Part shown: positions 43,830-52,233 of the stretch, piece by piece
Layout: each line of letters starts with the position of its first letter
Position numbering within the stretch: the first letter of the stretch is position 1
Source: Bacillota bacterium
GTDB taxonomy: Bacteria; Bacillota; Bacilli; Alicyclobacillales; SLC66
NCBI GenBank assembly: GCA_021820975.1
Contig: JAKADA010000006.1
Location: 1 to 64,000 of the forward strand
DNA length: 64,000 nt
Direction: 5' to 3'
Program-made: the position numbers and the translations under genes
The notes under the pieces: model-generated
Database searches by the model: none
The model's input: only the letters and a program-made list of their open reading frames with translations
What the model was told of the DNA's origin: nothing

Positions 43830-44660
43830 ATGCCACAACAGCCAAAAAAGCAAACGATACCAGGCGTTCATGCCAAAAAGTTGCAGGGAAGCCCAATTGT
43901 TATGTTGACGGCTTATGATGCGACGCAGGCAGCCCTTGTACAAAAAGCTGAGATTGACATCATTCTCGTCGGTGATTCTTTGGGTATGACAGTTCTTGGT
44001 TATGACTCCACTGTGCCCGTAACTATCGATGACATGGTGCATCATGCTAAAGCGGTACGTCATGGCGCACCAGATACGATGGTCGTCGTTGATATGCCAT
44101 TTTTAACCTACCATCAAAATATTGAGACAACAGTTCGGTTGGCGGGCCGTCTTATGCAAGAGGCACATGCCGATGCCGTAAAACTTGAGGGAGGAGCAGC
44201 TATTGTTACGCATATAAAGGCTTTGGTTCAAGCAGGAATTCCTGTATGTGGGCATCTTGGCCTTACACCGCAAGCGGTTTTACATATGGGTGGCTATAAA
44301 GTGCAAGCAAAAGATGTAGTCAGTGCAGATCAACTTATGGATGATGCTTTGGCTGTGGAACAAGCTGGTGCATTTGCTGTTGTTTTGGAATGTATTCCAT
44401 CGGTTGTAGCGAAACGAGTTACAGAAACTGTAAGGATTCCTACGATCGGTATTGGTGCTGGTGAATTCTGTGATGGTCAAGTTTTAGTTTTTCATGATGT
44501 GGTTGGTTTAACGCAGGGAAGTCGCCCGAAATTTGTAAAACAATATGCTGCTTTGGGAGATAGCGCCCTTGATGCACTAAAAGCTTATCGTGACGAAGTA
44601 GTTTCGCGGCGATTTCCTGACCTTGATCATCAATACAACATTTCAATTAGTGAGCCTTGA
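43830..44660 (+). CDS. panB: 3-methyl-2-oxobutanoate hydroxymethyltransferase
   Basis: First pantothenate-specific step: transfers a hydroxymethyl group from methylene-THF to ketoisovalerate. The TIM-barrel metal and substrate residues are in GDSLGM, DMPF, KLEGG and LECIP, and the PTIGIGAGEFCDGQVLV segment is typical. ATG 43830 is nine bases from AAAGGAG (an ATG at 43824 is too near), giving 276 residues. panC follows after nine bases. Confidence 0.97.
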   Translation: MPQQPKKQTIPGVHAKKLQGSPIVMLTAYDATQAALVQKAEIDIILVGDSLGMTVLGYDSTVPVTIDDMVHHAKAVRHGAPDTMVVVDMPFLTYHQNIETTVRLAGRLMQEAHADAVKLEGGAAIVTHIKALVQAGIPVCGHLGLTPQAVLHMGGYKVQAKDVVSADQLMDDALAVEQAGAFAVVLECIPSVVAKRVTETVRIPTIGIGAGEFCDGQVLVFHDVVGLTQGSRPKFVKQYAALGDSALDALKAYRDEVVSRRFPDLDHQYNISISEP

Positions 44661-44669
44661 AAGGGGATC

Positions 44670-45542
44670 ATGAGCTTGATAGTGTTTCACACGATTGCCG
44701 ATTGTAAAGCATGGCTTTCAGAAGAAAGAGCACAAAAAGAGGGTAAAAGTGATACGGGATTTGTTCCTACGATGGGATATTTGCATGAAGGTCACGCTTC
44801 CTTGATCCAAAAGGCTCGTGCAGAAAATGATATCGTTGTGGTATCGATTTTTGTAAATCCTTTGCAATTCGGGCCATCCGAGGACTTAGATCGTTATCCA
44901 CGAAGCCTAAAACAGGATCTTGCGCTTTGTGAGACGCTTGGAGTAGACCTTGTCTTTGCACCGAGCGTTTACGAAATGTACGGCGAAACTCCTATAATGA
45001 CCAGGATACATGTTGATCAATTGGGTGAGTATTTGTGTGGTGCATCGAGACCTGGACATTTTGATGGTGTGTGTACTGTAGTTGCCAAACTTTTTCAGAT
45101 CTTTGCGCCGACTAAAGCTTACTTTGGTAAAAAGGATGCACAACAATGGCGTATCCTACGGCGGATGGTCGCTGATTTGTCCATTGATGTATCCATTATC
45201 CCATGTCCGATCGTAAGGGAAAATGACGGCTTAGCTAAGAGTTCAAGAAATGTCTATCTTACTGCAGAACAGAGGCGAGAAGCGCCTGCTTTGCAACAAG
45301 CACTTCAGCAAGTTCTGCGACGTTTTCAAGAGGGCGAACGCAACGTGGACAAATTACGAGATGTTGCGATGGATAGGCTAAACGCCGTGCCGGGGTTACG
45401 TCTTGATTATCTGTCTTTTGTCGACGATGAGACGTTAACTAAAGTAATGACAGTGGATGAGCATCATACTGTGCTATGTGCAGTTGCAGCGTATTTTGGT
45501 TCTACGCGTTTAATTGATAACCAGGAACTGGTTGGTTTGTAA
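44670..45542 (+). CDS. panC: Pantoate-beta-alanine ligase
   Basis: Makes pantothenate from pantoate and beta-alanine with ATP. The HIGH-like nucleotide motif is in PTMGYLHEGHASL (about 30-42) and the KMSKS-like site in VRENDGLAKSSRN (about 184-196); FGKKDAQQWRIL is also typical. It is 290 residues long. In bacilli panD follows panC; here a TPR gene follows, so the beta-alanine source is encoded elsewhere. Confidence 0.97.
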   Translation: MSLIVFHTIADCKAWLSEERAQKEGKSDTGFVPTMGYLHEGHASLIQKARAENDIVVVSIFVNPLQFGPSEDLDRYPRSLKQDLALCETLGVDLVFAPSVYEMYGETPIMTRIHVDQLGEYLCGASRPGHFDGVCTVVAKLFQIFAPTKAYFGKKDAQQWRILRRMVADLSIDVSIIPCPIVRENDGLAKSSRNVYLTAEQRREAPALQQALQQVLRRFQEGERNVDKLRDVAMDRLNAVPGLRLDYLSFVDDETLTKVMTVDEHHTVLCAVAAYFGSTRLIDNQELVGL

Positions 45543-45565
45543 TAAACGAATAAAAATGTGTTATA

Positions 45566-45603
45566 AAGGGATACCCTAAGATAAAATACAGGGGGTGTCC
45601 CTT
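45566..45603 (+). promoter_or_regulatory. Hairpin covering the ribosome site of the TPR gene
   Basis: AAGGGATACCCT (45566-45577) pairs with GGGGTGTCCCTT (45592-45603), 12 bp including one G-U pair, with a 14-nt loop. The right arm contains the ribosome site GGGGGTG, and the start codon is two bases beyond. There is no T-tract, so a translational role is more likely than termination. Confidence 0.6.
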
Positions 45604-45604
45604 C

Positions 45605-47038
45605 ATGCTATTTGAACAATCCTACGCGCAATTGCAACGGGCAGTTATTCGTATTGCTGGTCAATTACATGATGCTGATGAAGAGCAACGTACTTATTTG
45701 TATCAGGAATTACAAGCATTGCATGCTATGAATGCGCATTGTTTAGAGCTATGGATGGACTTTGAGGATCAAGTTCAGGATTTATATGAACAATACTTTC
45801 CTGATTCGCAGGAAATTCAAGTTTCAACTCCACTACCGTCTTTGGTCGATGATGCTGTTCCTCGAGACGATTATGATGTGTTGTTCCAATTAGAAAACGG
45901 CATTTTTATGTTAAAAAAGGGATTAGGTTACTTTGACCTCCTTATGTACGACGAATCGATAGATACTTTTGAACGTATGCTTGCTACGAATCCTGATTTG
46001 GCCATGGTTCGTTTATTGCTTGCTATTAGTTATCTTGCCAAAAATCGCTATGAGGAGTCAGAGCGTCAAGTCATGATCGTTGAGCTAACTGCCCAAAATT
46101 CACTCTTAAAAGTCGCTGCCCACGAGGCAAAAGCACAGATTTTTGTGCGAAAAGGCCGCTATGATAATGCATTGACTGAACTTCAGTACGTGACAGACAA
46201 ACGACCTGATTACATTGATGCCCATGTGAATTCATCTATCTGTGCTTATATAATTAAAGATTATAGTAAAGCGGCACATGCGGCACATCACGCTGTGACG
46301 CTTGATGAGAAAGATGCCATTGCTTGGCGTCTTTACGGTGCTGCGTTGTTTGCCCTTAAACGACCGAAAAAAGCGTTAGCTTGTTATCGAAAAGCGGTAC
46401 AATATAATCCGTCAGATACCGATACGAACATGGAATTAGCTCATATTTTGCGAGTTTTACATAAAGTGGAGGAAGCGCAACAAGTATATCAACGCATGAT
46501 ACGTGAACATAAAGCCGTCGATAAATCATTATCAGGTCTTGGCGAATTAGCCTTACAAATGGGCGAATTTCGGACTGCGGTAGCTTTGTACAAAAAGTTG
46601 GCTTCTTTACAACCACAAGCCAAAAAACCTTTAGCTCGATTAGCATGGGCGATGTATAGTTGTGGATTACTCGATGATGCCGAGCGGATATTTACGGTTT
46701 ATACCAATCAGCATGGGGCTGATTTAACTGTTTTGACAGGATTGACGCGCATCGCCACAGCACGCAAACAATTTGCTGAAGCCCGACGATATTTGTCTCG
46801 CATTCTTCAGGTAAAAAATGAACGGGCTAAAGTCCATGGCTTAACCGAATTAGGTCGGTTTTACTTAGAAACGGGTAATGCAGCTAAAGCCGTACGATAT
46901 CTTCAAGGAGCCTTAGCAGTGGATCGAACCCATAAAGATGCACTGATGTATTTGACCGTAGCTGCACACCAGACGCAAGCAAATGCCGATGAAGTTATGA
47001 GTGAAAACTGCAAAGATTCTCCCTTGAAGTATTCTTAA
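45605..47038 (+). CDS. Tetratricopeptide-repeat protein
   Basis: A 477-residue soluble protein made mostly of TPR units from about residue 100 to the end. Repeats such as YFDLLMYDESIDTFERML, GRYDNALTELQYV, KRPKKALACYRKAVQYNPSD and GNAAKAVRYLQGALAVDRTHKD show the alternating W/L/Y, G, A, A, P pattern. The N-terminal 90 residues are acidic and probably coiled. B. subtilis has a TPR gene (ypiA) in the wider region but not at this place. Partners are unknown. Its ribosome site lies in a hairpin. Confidence 0.85.
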   Translation: MLFEQSYAQLQRAVIRIAGQLHDADEEQRTYLYQELQALHAMNAHCLELWMDFEDQVQDLYEQYFPDSQEIQVSTPLPSLVDDAVPRDDYDVLFQLENGIFMLKKGLGYFDLLMYDESIDTFERMLATNPDLAMVRLLLAISYLAKNRYEESERQVMIVELTAQNSLLKVAAHEAKAQIFVRKGRYDNALTELQYVTDKRPDYIDAHVNSSICAYIIKDYSKAAHAAHHAVTLDEKDAIAWRLYGAALFALKRPKKALACYRKAVQYNPSDTDTNMELAHILRVLHKVEEAQQVYQRMIREHKAVDKSLSGLGELALQMGEFRTAVALYKKLASLQPQAKKPLARLAWAMYSCGLLDDAERIFTVYTNQHGADLTVLTGLTRIATARKQFAEARRYLSRILQVKNERAKVHGLTELGRFYLETGNAAKAVRYLQGALAVDRTHKDALMYLTVAAHQTQANADEVMSENCKDSPLKYS

Positions 47039-47104
47039 ATTGACAGAATGGCATACATTCTCGGATACTGATTTCAAATGAGGTTTTACGAGGGTGGCTT
47101 GTCT

Positions 47105-49924
47105 TTGAATCAGCAGTATAGTTTATTAGCCTGGCGATTTGTATCTTTATCGCAGGGAGAAGATGTTGTTCAGGAAATTAGTTTATACAATCCAAATTCA
47201 CATGTACAGGTATACGCCTTTTTTGAGGGAAACTCAGATCATTATCGTTTCTTTGATGGAAATACGGACCAGGCTCAGGTTATTCAGGATTTTGGCCGAG
47301 TGTGGACTTTGCTTTGCGAAAAATTTGAACATTCCTATGTAGTCGTAGAGTCAGAGGAAGCTCTTAATAAGCTTGACGTATTCATAGAGAAATTTGGTTA
47401 TGAACCACTTCATGTCGATCAATGTATCGATTATGGATCGTTAGTACGAATTGTTATTCCTACTTTATCACGTCGTCTTGTGTTTGACGCGGCAGCATTT
47501 TATGGATTGATTAAGGGTACCGTCCATAATCCCTCTACGATGACACTTCATGACATAATTCAGTTATATGAGCAAACTTGTGAGCGATTGTTTCAAGGTC
47601 TTTTTGACTTGCCATTAATCACGTTACAAACGATCGTCTTAGCACCATCGTTGTCACATTCGCTTCGCCAAATCATTCAAGAAGCCATCACGTTTGTATT
47701 CTCCCGTGAACCTATAGCCTCGGTGAAACCCACCAAAGTACTCTTTGACCTTGCGTTTCGAGAAGCTGTTAAAGTGGCTGAGCATGCTGTAGATCGTGAC
47801 AACAATCCTTTGCAAGAAGATTTTGTGGAAACTACAGTTGAGCATTTGCGACATTCCCTTAAAGGTATCACGAATTTTGCTTTTGAACGGCGAATTGGGC
47901 AGGAAGAGATGGTGGAAAAAGTAGCCCAGGCTTTTGCTTTGTCGCGGTATCTTGTCGTTGAAGCAGGTACGGGTACGGGGAAATCTTTAGGTTACTTATT
48001 ACCAGCTATCTCGTATGCTGTTCAAACAGGCCAACGTGTAGTTGTAGCAACACATACAGTAGCTTTGCAAGAGCAATTACAAAACCAGGATATACAGATC
48101 GCAAAAAAGGCATTGCCTTTTACTTTTAGTAGTGCCGTCTTGAAAGGGCGCAATAACTATGTGTGTTTACGAAAGGTCGCTCAAAAAGCTCAGGCATTGC
48201 CCGTTTTACTTAATGATGAAGCTCATTTTCTTATTGCCGTCCTTAGTTGGCTAACACAATCGGGTACGGGTGATCGCGAAGAACTAGCTATGGAAAATAA
48301 AGAGATGGAATTTTGGCGTACTATTCAAAGTGAGACAGAATCATGTCTTGGAAAAAGGTGCCCATTTTTTCATGATTGTTATTTCTTTGTTGCACGTCAA
48401 CGTGCTATGTCATCGGATATTTTGATTACAAACCACTCTTTGATACTTTCCGATGTTATGGCTGATCATCGAGTTTTACCGCCACACAAGAATGTGATCC
48501 TTGACGAAGCACACCACTTAGAAGAACAAGCCACAAAAAACCTAGGTGCTGAAGCTAAAGAAGAAGAATTACGTCGATTTATGGATCGACTTATCCAATC
48601 TCGCACGGGTCAATTGCCTGAACTAGAGGCGATGTTAGCAGCATCCATCGTTCAAGGTAAGGCAGAGTGGCAGGCGTATCTTACCTTAGTGCAAAAAGCG
48701 TATCGCACAGTATTGGAACTCGCCAAAGAAAGTAAAACGCTTTTTCAAACGATCCATCGTTTTTTAGAGGGGCAAGATAAGCGACCAGAAGTACGCATTA
48801 CACAATCCCTTTTGCAAGATGAAAGGTTCGCTCATGTATTGGAACGTGCACAGTTACTACAGCAAGCCAATCAGGTTTTAGGCACTGTAATTAAAGAGTA
48901 TGAGCGATTGATTGAAGAGATTGAACGAACTGATACAATGGCTGGTCGTATGGAAGATGTTTTTGGTTTGGTGAGACATATCTCTTATGGGTTCACTGTT
49001 ATTCTTGATGTCATTTTGCTTACTCAAAGTGAAGATGAGTTTGTGGGTTGGCTAACAAAATGGACGCGCAAAACCGGTGTAAGTGTCTCTTTTCATCTGG
49101 CACCGTTATCCGTTGGTGGGATTCTTCGATCATCGCTCTATGATAAACGTGACAGCATCATATTTACATCGGCAACATTGACGGTTGATCGATCATTTAC
49201 TTATTTCTTGTCACAAATTGGCTTATTACCGTTGATGAAAGAAGGAAAAGTGGACGATCTTATCGTAAGTTCGCCTTTTTTATATGATCGACAAGCTATT
49301 TTATGTATGCCGACTGATTTGCCTAAGGTAAACGATCCGAGTTTTACAGAAGCCATTGGCCATGCAGTACAATCGATCGCCGTAAAAGCCAGAGGGCGAA
49401 CTTTGGTTTTATTCACTTCCTACCAAATGTTGGAGATGGTCTATCGAAAACAGCATCAATCCTTTTCACAACAGGGGATTCGGCTTTTAGCACAGGGCCA
49501 TGATGACCATCGTCGTTCGCGCTTGATTGAAACATTTCGACATACGAATCAAGCCGTTTTATTTGGTGTCAATAGTTTTTGGGAAGGAATAGACATTAAA
49601 GGGGAAGACTTATCTTGTATCATCATTGTTAAGTTACCTTTTGATGTGCCAACCAATCCTATTGTCGAAGCAAGAACAGAGCGACTTAAACAACAGGGTA
49701 AACATCCATTTATGGATTATTCCGTACCGCAAGCCGTTATTCGATTTACCCAAGGATTTGGTCGTCTCATCCGTTCTAGTCAGGATCGAGGTGCTGTATT
49801 TGTTTTGGACAACCGTATTTTTCAAGCCTCTTATGGTAAACTTTTTTTACGGTCATTGCCTCGACTTTCGAAGTACACGGGTTCACTCGAGGATAGCGTA
49901 CAGAAAGCGGACGCCTATTTCTAA
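47105..49924 (+). CDS. dinG: DinG-family helicase with degenerate exonuclease domain
   Basis: A superfamily 2 XPD/DinG-type helicase for DNA repair. Walker A EAGTGTGKS (about 292-300), DEAH in LDEAHHLEE, and the iron-sulphur cysteines in NNYVCLRK and SCLGKRCPFFHDCYFF are present, with C-terminal motif VI QGFGRLIRS. In bacilli the N-terminus is an active DnaQ-like exonuclease. Here the first 200 residues keep the length and some pattern, but the DxE metal motif is absent (SLLAWRFVSLSQG). TTG 47105 follows AGGGTGG by eight bases; ATG 47078 has no ribosome site. It is 939 residues long. Confidence 0.92.
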   Translation: MNQQYSLLAWRFVSLSQGEDVVQEISLYNPNSHVQVYAFFEGNSDHYRFFDGNTDQAQVIQDFGRVWTLLCEKFEHSYVVVESEEALNKLDVFIEKFGYEPLHVDQCIDYGSLVRIVIPTLSRRLVFDAAAFYGLIKGTVHNPSTMTLHDIIQLYEQTCERLFQGLFDLPLITLQTIVLAPSLSHSLRQIIQEAITFVFSREPIASVKPTKVLFDLAFREAVKVAEHAVDRDNNPLQEDFVETTVEHLRHSLKGITNFAFERRIGQEEMVEKVAQAFALSRYLVVEAGTGTGKSLGYLLPAISYAVQTGQRVVVATHTVALQEQLQNQDIQIAKKALPFTFSSAVLKGRNNYVCLRKVAQKAQALPVLLNDEAHFLIAVLSWLTQSGTGDREELAMENKEMEFWRTIQSETESCLGKRCPFFHDCYFFVARQRAMSSDILITNHSLILSDVMADHRVLPPHKNVILDEAHHLEEQATKNLGAEAKEEELRRFMDRLIQSRTGQLPELEAMLAASIVQGKAEWQAYLTLVQKAYRTVLELAKESKTLFQTIHRFLEGQDKRPEVRITQSLLQDERFAHVLERAQLLQQANQVLGTVIKEYERLIEEIERTDTMAGRMEDVFGLVRHISYGFTVILDVILLTQSEDEFVGWLTKWTRKTGVSVSFHLAPLSVGGILRSSLYDKRDSIIFTSATLTVDRSFTYFLSQIGLLPLMKEGKVDDLIVSSPFLYDRQAILCMPTDLPKVNDPSFTEAIGHAVQSIAVKARGRTLVLFTSYQMLEMVYRKQHQSFSQQGIRLLAQGHDDHRRSRLIETFRHTNQAVLFGVNSFWEGIDIKGEDLSCIIIVKLPFDVPTNPIVEARTERLKQQGKHPFMDYSVPQAVIRFTQGFGRLIRSSQDRGAVFVLDNRIFQASYGKLFLRSLPRLSKYTGSLEDSVQKADAYF

Positions 49925-49939
49925 GGCGGGGCTATAACG

Positions 49940-50794
49940 ATGTGGCGACACTTTACAATCGTGATCGTGTGTATAGTGTCTTTGTGGTCAGGGCTTGTTG
50001 TGCTTCTTGCACCTGCAAAAGCTGCGACGAGTTCTGATGTGCCTGATACTTCGCACCTTGAAGTGTATGCTGCACCACCAGGATTTCGCGTTCAGGTACG
50101 GGATAAAATACTGTATGCCATTCCTTATGATTCCTTGAAGACAGTTGCAATGAAAATTTTGCAACAACGTACGCGCATGAATGTCGTGATTTTATATGGT
50201 GTTCCGATACGTCATCTTACCAAAAATGACTTTGCTCTTTATCAACGTGTGTGCGCCAATCTGCATGCTTCTGTTCGGTTGCTCATCGGTGATCAGTTCA
50301 GTGAAAAACCTAACTTTGACATGGCAGGGGTAAGCATTTATCATCGCAAGGAAAATTTACATTTTGATGGCATTGGATCTGTTACGGCGTCCATTTTGCC
50401 ACAAAATGAGCAAGGTTTAGCGCACTCCTTTATGATGCTACATCTTGAAGTGCCAAATATGGATGTCGCAACGGTCCTGCAAGTTCCGCGCCAGAGTTCT
50501 GATCCATGGCCACGAGAACAGGACGTTTTACTTTTACAATTATCGAAGTTACAAGGCGGTCCACAGCCTAAAGTTTTAACGATTCTTGACCCTAAAATAG
50601 CTGTTGTTATCGATGATACAGCGAGGAACATAGCAAACAAAAAAGTTGAGCTCGTTGAAAATCTTTATGAATTATGGGCAGATGTCTATCGTGTCGAGGG
50701 GGCAGGCACTTTGACGTTAGTGGCTGGTCCGCACGGCCTGATGTTGCCAATACGTGGCAAGCATGCTCATTTATACGGTATAATAGTAAAGTAA
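49940..50794 (+). CDS. Secreted protein of unknown function
   Basis: I do not recognise this 284-residue protein. A Sec signal peptide is clear: basic MWRH, a hydrophobic core of about 20 residues and cleavage near APAKAA. The exported part begins with a short segment (EVYAAPPGFRVQVRDKILYAIPYDSLKTVAMKIL) suggestive of an alpha/beta fold. No lipobox, enzyme motif or repeats are seen. It starts 15 bases after dinG with weak ribosome-site sequence (AAGGCGGGG) and precedes tpx by 33 bases. Confidence 0.75.
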   Translation: MWRHFTIVIVCIVSLWSGLVVLLAPAKAATSSDVPDTSHLEVYAAPPGFRVQVRDKILYAIPYDSLKTVAMKILQQRTRMNVVILYGVPIRHLTKNDFALYQRVCANLHASVRLLIGDQFSEKPNFDMAGVSIYHRKENLHFDGIGSVTASILPQNEQGLAHSFMMLHLEVPNMDVATVLQVPRQSSDPWPREQDVLLLQLSKLQGGPQPKVLTILDPKIAVVIDDTARNIANKKVELVENLYELWADVYRVEGAGTLTLVAGPHGLMLPIRGKHAHLYGIIVK

Positions 50795-50827
50795 TAACAG
50801 ATAGATGGATGGAAAGGGTGGAGTACA

Positions 50828-51352
50828 ATGTCTCAAGAACGTAATGGTGCAGTTACATTTGCTGGAGGGGCTGTGACCCTTGTTGGGCCTGAAGTGAAAG
50901 TTGGGGACAAAGCGCCGGATGCGACGCTTTTAAGTAATGCTCTTAAGGATGTACAATTATCATCGTATTTTGGCCGTGTTGTCTTACTTAGCGTAGTTCC
51001 CTCGTTGGATACTGGCGTTTGTGATGCACAAACAAGGCGTTTTAACGAAGTGGCAAGTCAACTTGGCAATGATGTTGTTATACTTACGATTAGTGCTGAT
51101 CTGCCATTTGCTCAAAAACGTTGGTGTGGTGCAACTGGGATCGATCAAGTCGAAACGTTATCGGATCATCGCGCGATGTCATTTGGTACCGCGTTTGGTA
51201 CATACATCAAAGAACTCCGACTTGAAGCTCGCGCTGTATTCGTTGTCAATCAACAAGGCGTTTTTACGTATGTGGAGTATGTACCTGAAGTAACGCAGCA
51301 TCCTAATTATGAGGCTGCTATTGAAGCTGCAAAGGCAGCCCTGAAAAAGTAA
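50828..51352 (+). CDS. tpx: Thiol peroxidase (atypical 2-Cys peroxiredoxin)
   Basis: Reduces hydrogen peroxide and lipid peroxides with thioredoxin. The peroxidatic Cys is at about residue 65 in PSLDTGVC and the resolving Cys at about 100 in KRWCG, the Tpx spacing. The catalytic Thr and Arg contexts (TGVCDAQTRRFN, LEARAVFVV) are present in 174 residues. ATG 50828 follows a GGGTGGAG site. A terminator follows. Confidence 0.97.
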   Translation: MSQERNGAVTFAGGAVTLVGPEVKVGDKAPDATLLSNALKDVQLSSYFGRVVLLSVVPSLDTGVCDAQTRRFNEVASQLGNDVVILTISADLPFAQKRWCGATGIDQVETLSDHRAMSFGTAFGTYIKELRLEARAVFVVNQQGVFTYVEYVPEVTQHPNYEAAIEAAKAALKK

Positions 51353-51363
51353 ACGATAAACGA

Positions 51364-51402
51364 AAAGGCGGAGATCTTTTATCTTCAAGATCTCCGCCTT
51401 TG
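51364..51402. terminator. Bidirectional terminator between tpx and tRNA-Lys
   Basis: A perfect 15-bp stem, 51364-51378 with 51387-51401, with an 8-nt loop. It has short T runs on both strands and separates the convergent tpx and tRNA-Lys. Confidence 0.9.
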
Positions 51403-51405
51403 TAT

Positions 51406-51481
51406 TGGTGGGTCGTACAGGAATCGAACCTGCAACCCTCCGATTAAGAGTCGGATGCTCTACCAGTTGAGCTAACGGCCC
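51406..51481 (-). tRNA. tRNA-Lys (CTT)
   Basis: On the minus strand the cloverleaf is complete: D-stem GCTC/GAGC, anticodon stem TCCGA/TCGGA with loop CTCTTAA (anticodon CTT, reads AAG), T-loop TTCGATT and encoded CCA. Acceptor strands GGGCCGT and ACGACCC leave one C-A mismatch at the fourth pair. Confidence 0.95.
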
Positions 51482-51495
51482 GTAACATTAACTTT

Positions 51496-51524
51496 ATAAT
51501 ACGCCACTTAGTATGAGAACTCAA
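51496..51524 (-). promoter_or_regulatory. Promoter of tRNA-Lys
   Basis: On the minus strand TTGAGT (-35) and TATTAT (-10) are 17 bases apart, and the -10 element lies 14 bases before the mature tRNA end. Confidence 0.65.
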
Positions 51525-51592
51525 GTGAGAAGGGATTAGTGGTATTTATCACGAAGTAAGTAGGTAATCGGCAAAAGGGGATGTAATTAGGT

Positions 51593-52216
51593 ATGAAAGA
51601 GGCAAAGATTTCGCCTTCCGTGGTTCGACGATTACCCATTTATCTACGACATGTCCAGGATCTTTTAGACGCTGGCATTGATACGGTATCGTCTAAAGAA
51701 ATGGGCGCCAAACTTGATTTGAATCCTGCACAGATCCGAAAAGATTTGGCTTATTTTGGAGAGTTTGGACGAAAAGGTGTAGGTTATGAAGTGGAGTATC
51801 TGGCACGAAAACTCGAGCAGATTTTGCATTTGGATCAACAAATTCGAGTGGCTCTTGTGGGCGTAGGCCATCTTGGTATGGCATTATCAAATTATACGCG
51901 TTTTCAAAATGAACGTATAACTATAGCCGGTTTATACGATCAAGACCCTAAAAAGATGAATATGCAAGTGGGAAAATTACGTGTCAAGCCTCTATTGAAG
52001 ATTGAGGAAGATGCAAAAACAATTGGATTTCAAATTGGAATTATTGCTGTGCCAGCATTTTCTGCTCAAGAAGTTTGTGATGTGATGATTCGCTGCGGCA
52101 TTCGTGTTATTTTGAATTTTGCACCATCAAGTTTAAAGGTTCCTGCAAACATTCATGTTCGAAGTACAGACATGACGACAGAACTACAATCATTGGCATA
52201 CTATATCAGTGAATAG
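51593..52216 (+). CDS. rex: Redox-sensing repressor Rex
   Basis: Senses the NADH/NAD+ ratio and represses fermentation and respiratory genes. The N-terminal winged helix (about 10-75: RLPIYLRHVQDL..., SSKEMGAKLDLNPAQIRKDLAYFG) is followed by a Rossmann domain with VGVGHLG (about 88-94). The DLAYFGEFGRKGVGY link is highly characteristic. It is 207 residues long, start ATG 51593. The imperfect palindrome at 51537-51556 is not a convincing Rex site. Confidence 0.96.
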   Translation: MKEAKISPSVVRRLPIYLRHVQDLLDAGIDTVSSKEMGAKLDLNPAQIRKDLAYFGEFGRKGVGYEVEYLARKLEQILHLDQQIRVALVGVGHLGMALSNYTRFQNERITIAGLYDQDPKKMNMQVGKLRVKPLLKIEEDAKTIGFQIGIIAVPAFSAQEVCDVMIRCGIRVILNFAPSSLKVPANIHVRSTDMTTELQSLAYYISE

Positions 52217-52233
52217 CAAGGGGACAAGCATTT

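Noticed and set aside
51537-51556. Palindrome-like TTAGTGGTAT/TTATCACGAA upstream of rex
   Set aside because: Only 7 of 10 half-site positions match in symmetry, and the Rex consensus TTGTGAA-N4-TTCACAA is not met.
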